64,000 nucleotides of DNA, from assembly GCA_032690845.1 (NCBI GenBank), contig CM064417.1, positions 23,104,808-23,168,807 of the forward strand, read 5' to 3'. Under the pieces are notes generated by a model that worked only from the letters and a program-made list of their open reading frames with translations, had not been told where the DNA came from and searched no databases. Origin of the DNA: Eleusine coracana subsp. coracana (lineage: Eukaryota > Streptophyta > Magnoliopsida > Poales > Poaceae). Numbering within the stretch: position 1 is the first letter of the stretch; each line of letters starts with the position of its first letter. The translations under genes were made by a program, and so were the position numbers. Of the stretch, positions 57,688-64,000 are shown piece after piece.

Positions 57688-59507
57688 TGTCGGTGTTTAG
57701 ATCACCGACAAGTAGAATTTGTTCACGGGGGTGCGCGCTTCGGGTTCAGTGATGGCTAAGCAAGAGGACACGGGGGATTATACTAGTTCGGGAAGTTTCC
57801 TACGTCCAGTTCTCGGGTCTGCTCGTGTTACTTGCTCCGGTGAGGGTGTACAATGGTGGTGAGAGAGGAGGGTTCTCCAAGTCTCGAGTGCCAGTTGTGC
57901 GTGTGTGTGAGTGTGCGGGCTGTCTATTCTCCTTGTGTTGTTCTGGCTGTTCCTTGTCTAGAGAAGAGTGGGCCTCCCCTTTTATACTCCAAGGGGATAG
58001 GCCCATTTATAAAGAGAGAGAGAGAGAGAGAGAGTCTATATGTGTTGAAGTTGGTGATGTTGTGTCGGAAGGCGAAGCCTTAGTCGACGGCGTGGTCTTC
58101 GGTCTTCACGGGCTCCACCGTTCTGGTCTTGTGTCAGAGGGACAGTACTATGCCCGAGTGTGTCCCTGTTCTCTGTCGTCGAGTCAAGCCCCTCCGTGTC
58201 GCTATAGCCGGTGTGTTCCATCGTGCGCGGGGAGGTGCAGCATGGGCTTCATCACGTTATTTAGGCAAGGTTCAATCTAGCTGTCCCTCAAGCCGTCCTA
58301 CACCATCATCATTAGGCGTGTCATCGCACGACGGCTGTGTAGCGTGCCTTGCCATGCCTGCCACCGTCAGTGGGCACTGATGCTGACAAAGGGGGCAGGT
58401 GCCTGGAGGGATTTGACTCCTCGACACTATGTCCGCGTAGTGGACGTGGCATTTAAGGCCGGGTGGTTGGCGGTTGTTGACCGTTGGCTCGCTCGACCCC
58501 CTCCGTCGGGGGTCGATGTGTCGGGTTGCATCTGTCCGGACCGGCACGGAGTTGGAATCCGTACTGTCCGGACAGGGCGATCGAGTTTCTCCACTCCGCG
58601 AATCCTGGCCTGGCCAGGTTTCCCTTGCCCCGTCCTGTTCGGGCTTGGGTCCTGCTGATGGGAGTTGACGGAAGCGGCGTTTGACTATCGATCACGGGGG
58701 AGGCCCACACCATCACCGTGTCAGTCGTGGCAGCGAGGCGTCTGTCGTTGCCCCGGGGTGGATAGGCTTGGGTTATTGGCTGAGTCATTCGCTTGGGAGT
58801 TCAAGCCACGCGTGCGCTCCATCAGGCGGAGCGATTCGCTTTCTGCCCCTTTCGGGGGGTCATGCGTGGCGTGGCGAATCCTCGACCCCTGTCGAGGGGT
58901 CGAGTGGGACGCGGATGGCCTTTGCCCACTTTAGGGGTCAAGCGAGTCAGGGTAGCGGCGCGGCTTTCGTGGCTAAGGCCTGCCCGCCGCGAGGATGCTT
59001 CCCATGGGGACCCACGTCGGCGGCGCCTCGGTGGCGATCCTGCGGGCCCCTTCAAGTCTATTTGAGTCTAACGTGTGTGAGCCCTTAGGAGGTGCCATAT
59101 GGCACCCCGTTATTTACCCTCGATAGTAGCCCCCGAGCCTCTGAGCGTGTCGGAGAGTCGTTCGAGGGATTTTGACGCGGGTGTAGGCAGAAGGCACGAA
59201 ATCGTTCATGGGTTGCCTGGTCTACAAGAGGGAGATGCGCACGAGCGCACCCGATGGCTGTAGCCCCTGAGCCGGAGGGGGAGTTTTGGCCAAAACTCGC
59301 GCTCCGGCTTGTCACGTTGTGGGTAGGTTAGGTCATTCATCCATCAGAGTGCGCGCGAGCGCACCCGTCGGGTGTAGCCCCCGAGCCAAAGGAGGAGTCC
59401 GGACGGACTTGTTCTTTGGCTGTTCGTGTGTGAAGCAACCACGAGGGTGCCATGGGGCCCGTGTTTCTTGGTCTCCGTCCCTTGGGCCGGACAGGCGGTG
59501 CAGGGCG

Positions 59508-59571
59508 CCATTGGTTCAAGGTTTGCTTAAAAAGACAAGCCATTGGTTCAAGGTTTGCTTAAAAAGGCAAG
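59508..59571. repeat. 32-bp tandem duplication
   Basis: Two adjacent units starting CCATTGGTTCAAGGTTTGCT, with one difference (agacaag against aggcaag). It lies in the U3 part of the second Tat LTR, upstream of the TATA-like box. Confidence 0.9.
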
Positions 59572-59845
59572 CCATGGCGCTATTGGAACGACAGGTTTCT
59601 TGTCACTTTTGGCATGTAGCGCACAAGAGCATCTTTTCGTAGGGCCTAGGTCTGCTGCACGCCAGGGGAATCCGAGGCGGGGGCCTTACGCCAAGGCGGA
59701 TTCCTTTCCTTTTTCTATGGTGCGGTGCGCATGGCACTGTCAGTGGTGCTAGGTCCTTGTCCCCATATGGCGTGTAAGAGCCCCTTGTGAACTCGCATTG
59801 GGTTTGGTGCCCACGCAAGGAATCCGAGGCCTGGGCCTAGCTTGA

Positions 59846-59855
59846 CTATTTAAGG
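59846..59855 (+). promoter_or_regulatory. TATA-like box of the second Tat LTR
   Basis: ctatttaagg precedes by about 30 bases a C/T-rich start region (cgcttcatcctacatcacgc). This fits the R start in long Tat LTRs. It is weak as a motif taken alone. Confidence 0.4.
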
Positions 59856-59959
59856 GCATAGCCGAGCAACGCTCCGCTTCATCCTACATCACGCTTTGTG
59901 CTCCAAGCCCGGAGACACCTGGGACGAGACCGGTTCTCACTTAGTGGTCCATTGTCCTC

Positions 59960-60418
59960 ATGAATGCGGGGTGCAATGATGTCCCTGGTGATGAGGAAGG
60001 GGATGGAGTCCCGCCAGCAGCAAGTCCCTGGCCGCCTTGGTGCGGCGGCTCCGTCGGTTGGGGGAAGGTTGGATCGACTTCTATTGTGTCCTCCCCTTGT
60101 CAGGGTGAGATGGAGATAAAGGGGCTTTGCATGGAAGGTTCCCATGGCTTATTAGGTCCCCTCACGTTCGTCCTTGGCGACGTCTGTCGGAGCGAGGACA
60201 AGAAGAGGCGCCAGACCGGACTCCCCATCAGCATGGGGGTCGTTGGTCTCAAGTGGCAACTCCAACAACAGCCGTATGGTGTGGCCGAGCTACTCGCCTT
60301 CTTCGTTGGGGGAAAAGGCCGGCCTCAAATGAGGGCGTCTTTCCCTCACGACGAAGCATTACAGGCGCTTTACCTCGCATGTACCCGCCGAAGTGCGGGT
60401 ACTGCTTTTTCTTTGTAG
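59960..60418 (+). CDS. short ORF in the Tat LTR, function unknown
   Basis: An ATG about 80 bases after the presumed transcription start opens 152 codons (MNAGCNDVPGDEEGDGVPPA, then a Gly/Trp-rich part and YGVAELLAFFVGGKGRP). I do not recognise a domain. It is the first ATG after the TATA-like box, so it would be the first ORF on the genomic RNA. It may simply be an open frame in GC-rich DNA. Confidence 0.3.
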   Translation: MNAGCNDVPGDEEGDGVPPAASPWPPWCGGSVGWGKVGSTSIVSSPCQGEMEIKGLCMEGSHGLLGPLTFVLGDVCRSEDKKRRQTGLPISMGVVGLKWQLQQQPYGVAELLAFFVGGKGRPQMRASFPHDEALQALYLACTRRSAGTAFSL

Positions 60419-60547
60419 TAGACCCCTTGTGTCGATCTTTTTCCTTCATTCCCCTTCTTTTCTCTCTCTCGAGTTGTTGAGGCTCGCTTTGTAAAGGGAA
60501 GAGAGGGAGTCTGTAAGAATCGGCCTTAAACAGTCTTGTAAACAAAG

Positions 60548-61597
60548 AATAATGAATGTGACCCCATCATTGGGTCTCGTTTGGTGATGTCAGCCCTTGA
60601 GTCTCCGCTCAATGCAGACGGATCGGTCAAGTGGCCGCTTTGACTTTTCCATTTTTCTCCTTCCGCATCCTGCTCGTGAGACGGAGGATAGATCCGGGCT
60701 ACGCCTTTGACTCGGTGGCTGAAACGTGGTCGCTCGATGAGCTACTGTCGGGTTTGTTCGAGTGAGGTCTCCGGTTCCCCGTCCACAGGGTCCCAGCGAA
60801 CCAGCTGGTGGTCGACCTCATAAATCTGTCTGTCCGGCTCGACTGGCTCTCACAACCATTCGATGGGTCATGATGGCTAGCTGCCTCTCTTCAGGGAGAT
60901 ACCAAAGGTCGAGTCGGAGCGGGACTCAAACGCTACTCCGTGATGCCCCCAACCCCTCCGGGGTCGGGGTGTTGGCCACTAGGTGTGCCCATCGCTCGTG
61001 CCCCTCGCTCTGTACGTGCCTTAGGTGGATGTTGAACCCGCTTGTGGGGCCAGCCTTAGAACCTTGGTGAAGAATAACGAATATGACCCCGCCATTGGGT
61101 CTTGTTTGGCGATGCCAGCCCTCGCGTCCCCGCTCGATACGGACGGATCGATCGAGCGGCCGTTTCAACTTTTTTGTTTTCTCCTTCCGCATCCCGTTTG
61201 TGAGACGGAGGATAGAGCCGAGCCACGCTTTCGCCTCGGTGGCTGAAGCGTGGCTGCTCGGTGAGCTGCTATCGGGTTCGTTCGAGTGAGGTCTCTGGTT
61301 CCTTGTCGACGGGGTCCCAGCGAACCAGCTGGTGGTCGACCTCATAAATCCGTCTCTCCGGCTCGACTGGTTGTCATGACCATTCGATTGGTCGTGTTAG
61401 CTAGCTGCCTCTCTTCGAGGAGATACCAAAGGTCGAGTTGAAGCGGGACTCAAACGCTACTCCGTGATGCCCTTGACCCCTCAGGGGTCGGGGTGCTGGA
61501 CGCTAAGTGTGCCCATCGCTCACGTCCCTCGCTCTGTTTGTGCTCTAGGCGGCTGTCGAACCCGCTCATGGGGCCAGCCTTAGAACCTCGGTGCCAT
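60548..61597. repeat. 525-bp tandem duplication in the Tat leader
   Basis: The word beginning GAATGTGACCCCATCATTGG at 60554 recurs as GAATATGACCCCGCCATTGG at 61079. The match continues through GAGACGGAGGATAGA, CCAGCGAACCAGCTGGTGGT, CTCAAACGCTACTCCGTGAT and GGGGCCAGCCTTAGAACCT. The offset is 525 bp. The copies are roughly 88-92% alike by eye. Confidence 0.9.
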
Positions 61598-63170
61598 GGG
61601 GCCGTCGGGGCCGCTTTTAGCCCCTTATCCCATCTTACCTGCGCCGCTCATCCCTCGTCGGGGTCGAGCGACTCGCCTCGCGCCTCCATCCCGTTCGATG
61701 CTATTCGTCAACCGAGTTCATCCGGGATGGCCACGTCTGTTGCGGCAAGGCCTTACCAGTGGGGTCCGCATGCATTTCTTGTTCTAGAATTCAAGGCGTG
61801 GCGTGGGGCCTAAATCGACTTTGCACGGCCAGCTCCCACTACCTGAGTAAATAGGAGGAGCTGAGTGGGTTAGCTGACACCTGCGTCGTGGTGGGCCCAA
61901 GTGTGGCACGTGGCTGTTCCGTCTTTCTTGGCGCGAGCGCCGAAGGGACGTTCCTCACAGTGATGATGGTGGAGGCGGGTCCGCAATGCGTGGAGCTGTT
62001 CGTGGAAGCCGAGAAAATTTTGGGATAGTGGGAAAAGTGGAGTTATGGAGGGGCATGGGTTATCGGGTCCGTGCGTTGTGCGGGGCAAGTGGTTGCAAGG
62101 CTTATCACCTGGCAGGTTGTGGGCGGATTTTTCGTGGTCCGTTGTGGTAGTGCTCCTAGCTCGTATTCCAATTTAAGCCTTGGGCACCGCCTCATCTGAT
62201 TCTTCCTTTCGCCTTCCTTGTATCCTCGCCCTTTCTTCTCCTTCGTCTCCAGCGATCTCCCTTGTCGTAGCCTCGTCACCACCATGTCTGTCTTTACTCG
62301 CTCCACGGTGACAAAGAAGGAATTGGAGGGACTCGTCGAAGCTGGGCTTCTCGCGCCCCTCACCGGAGCGACGGAGTCGGCGGTGCCGGGGAGAAAGACG
62401 CGGCTGGAGCCCTCGAGGGGCTATGTGGTGTCCTTTATCCCCTTCCATGAGCGCATGCTCGAGCGGTCAGCGCACGACATCCTCCGGGCACTGCTCTACC
62501 ACTACAAGGTGGAGTTGCAGCACCTGAACCCCAATGGGATGAAGCACATCTCGGCCTTCGTGGCCTTGTGCGAGGGATTCCTTAGGATCTTGCCCAACTT
62601 CGACAGGTGGTGCCACTTCTTCCTCGTGTCCTGCATCTGGCGCAGGATCAGGGGCGAGAGCTTCCCATGCACCATCGGTTGTGCGGGGATCCGGCTTTGC
62701 GGTGAGCGCACGGGGGAGTACCTCTTGATGCCCACCCCGTCCACCCACTCAGGGTGGCATATGAGGTGGTTCTACTTGCGCAACAATGAGACCCGTCCTC
62801 TCCCCGAGTTCACCGGCCACGACATCGCCGAGCCTCGGGAGAGCTGGCATTGGGGAAGGGGAAGAGCGGGAAGAAATGGATCGAGAGTGTGCTCGATGCC
62901 ATCGCTCACCTCAAGGGGTCTGGACTTGATGGCGCCGGAGTCGTCGGGTGGTATCACAAGCGACGGTTCGCGCCGCTGTGTCACCGTATGCTCCCCATGT
63001 TCCTCGTCGACACCGACAACCATGGGGTGCTAGGGAACATGATGGCGGAGGAGATGCTGCCCGATGACAAGGTGGCCAAGCGGGTGAGGGCGACCCGAGG
63101 GCCCAGCGCGTAGGCCTGGCCTGCTCCAAATGGGCCGGTGATGCGCCCCGATCCCCGAGCGGTCAATGTG

Positions 63171-63275
63171 GTAAGGATTCTTGTTCCTCTGCTCATGTAT
63201 TATCCACTGCCCCCTATTTTTGTTGTTGTGACCGCGTTCGGCCCTTGCCATCTTTTCTTCCCTTTCTTTTTGCAG
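63171..63275 (+). other. possible intron in the Tat ORF
   Basis: GTAAGG after CAATGTG, and a 25-base pyrimidine tract ending TGCAG, bracket 105 bases that are more AT-rich than both sides and encode unusual hydrophobic text (LLMYYPLPPIFVVVTAF). The length is a multiple of three and the frame is open through it, so splicing is optional for frame. Confidence 0.5.
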
Positions 63276-63502
63276 TCCCAGTGGGTGTGTCTCATCCAGA
63301 ACCCTTCCCTTCGGCTGCATGAGGGGGAGGCCGGGAGGACCGCCAACCGCTTCAGGGATGCGGAACGGCGCGGGAGGCGCGGAAGAGGAAGGATCCTGCC
63401 TTTCGGGCCAAGCATGAGAAGGAGAAGAGGTCACGACGGCGGCAGGCACTGTGGGAGGAGAGGGAGCGAAGGGGCAAGAACCTGAACACCCTGTCGACCG
63501 CG

Positions 63503-63770
63503 TTGACGGAGGAGGAGGATGAGGACGAAGAGGGGGACTCCACCAAGGAGGACCTGAGTTTGTTCGAGGATGTCGTTAGTGATTACGGCGGTGGCGGCGA
63601 TGATAGTGATGACGACGACGAGGAGGGTGATGGCGGTAGCAACGATGCTGGCGGCAATGATGACGATGACAACGACGACGGTGATGACACTGACAATGAT
63701 GGTGATGACGTCGGCGGCGAAGATGCCGATGACGGAGAGGATGACAACACGACAACAATGGTTGCGACGC
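63503..63770 (+). repeat. GAY-type trinucleotide-rich acidic tract
   Basis: Imperfect repeats of GAT/GAC/GGC/GAG codons encode an uninterrupted Asp/Glu/Gly stretch of about 75 residues with scattered Asn and Ser. The tract lies at the C-terminus of the Tat ORF. Confidence 0.8.
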
Positions 63771-64000
63771 CGGGCTGGCAGCGAGCCTTGGCAATGCGCC
63801 TTTGGCGCGCCCAACTCTGGGGATGGGGTCGTCCCTGATCTCGCCATCCCCGGATGGGTCGGGACCAGTGGAGGAGCCTCGTTCGCTAGTGCCGAGTGGG
63901 GATGTCTTCAGGGCTCAGACCCTGGCGGCAGGCTCCCCCATCGAGGGTGTGGTCCAGGCGGCGGAGCCGGAGGTTGAGCCGGCGCGCATCGAGACGCCTC

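Larger units (their letters stand above)
57688..60550 (+). repeat. 5' LTR of the second Tat-like element (right end approximate)
   Basis: The left end TGTCGGTGTTTAG is firm. It contains an AG microsatellite (58012-58034), repeated TGTAGCCCCCGAGCC words near 59265 and 59380, a 32-bp tandem duplication (59508-59571), a TATA-like ctatttaaggg near 59846, a possible short ORF after it, and AATAATGAATGTG near 60548. The right end is inferred from these, not from a paired LTR. Confidence 0.5.
62284..63838 (+). pseudogene. Transposase_28-type ORF of the second Tat-like element
   Basis: The ATG at 62284 follows CACCACC. The N-terminal part (LERSAHDILRALLYHYKVEL, ISAFVALCEGFLRILPNFDR, WRRIRGESFPCTIG, WFYLRNNETRPLPEF) is the 'putative gypsy type transposon' domain found in the first ORF of grass Tat elements. 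The frame shifts near 62842 and continues to a stop at 63113 (LPMFLVDTDNHGVLG). After that stop the frame is open to a GTAAGG at 63171. Sequence after a TTTTTGCAG at 63275 continues with SQWVCLIQNPSLRL, shifts again near 63355 into RAKHEKEKRSRRRQALWEER, then a long Asp/Glu/Gly tract to a stop at 63838. Function is unproven; it may be a gag-like structural protein. Confidence 0.65.
57688..64000 (+). mobile_element. Ty3/gypsy retrotransposon, Tat-like (second), 5' part
   Basis: It starts TGTCGGTGTTTAGATCACCG, the familiar LTR start of large grass Tat elements of the Retand/RIRE2 kind. Plus orientation. A long LTR, a leader with a 525-bp tandem duplication and a long ORF with a Transposase_28-type domain follow. 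The element continues past the window end. I could not place the LTR/PBS border with confidence; from the TATA box and poly(A)-like words it should lie not far after 60550. Confidence 0.75.

Noticed and set aside
58665..59088. Overlapping plus-strand frames in the second Tat LTR
   Set aside because: All three frames are partly open because of GC-richness, and none stands out.

Overview
This window is nuclear DNA from a flowering plant, most likely a grass (Poaceae) and plausibly a panicoid. The evidence is two spliced or long plant-type genes (a MEMO1 family gene and an AP-3 delta adaptin gene), grass-style MITEs, and typical grass retrotransposons of the Reina, Tekay, Tat and SIRE/Maximus types plus an L1-like LINE. 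The species guess is inference from remembered families; no search was run. No tRNA, rRNA, CRISPR or bacterial signal was seen.

Host genes. A complete MEMO1-like gene runs left to right (463-11969). Eight exons join in frame to 298 codons, all with GT..AG introns. Its third intron is 6.8 kb because it carries a decayed Reina-type Ty3/gypsy element (3099-8207) and a further gypsy fragment (8208-8600). Its sixth intron holds a foldback Mutator-like element. Convergent with it, on the minus strand, is an uninterrupted AP-3 complex delta adaptin gene (15762-18638). That gene carries a perfect, in-frame 48-bp tandem duplication in its armadillo-like core. The 3.8 kb between the two genes holds several MITEs, two with clear 8-bp target duplications.

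Immediately upstream of the AP-3 delta gene lies a GC-rich segment whose two ends look like Mutator termini (candidate Pack-MULE, 18814-31972). It was split by a 12.2-kb SIRE/Maximus Ty1/copia element in minus orientation (19529-31708). That element has paired 1.7-kb LTRs, a PBS, a PPT, a perfect GGGGG target duplication, degenerate gag-pol and a third ORF in the envelope-like position. Both its LTRs and the flanks of its third ORF carry arrays of an ATCGGCACTGCCGAT-like palindrome. Beyond it are a roughly 0.7-kb TIR element (32025-32737) and a nearly complete but broken LINE (about 32940-38404, minus).

The right third is a nest. An outer Ty1/copia element (39005-57687, plus) has lost its gag-PR-IN interior to a block made of a truncated Tekay-type gypsy (39915-about 44140, minus) and a truncated Tat-type gypsy (about 44140-54653, minus). 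The Tat element has antisense ORFs downstream of pol, a minisatellite, and a 2.24-kb tandem duplication of its RT/RNase H/integrase region. A second Tat-type element in plus orientation begins at 57688 inside the copia 3' LTR and runs off the window. It carries a 525-bp tandem duplication in its leader, a Transposase_28-type ORF with a possible intron, and a long acidic tract.

Almost every retroelement reading frame is broken by stops or frameshifts, so the working genes are probably only the two host genes.
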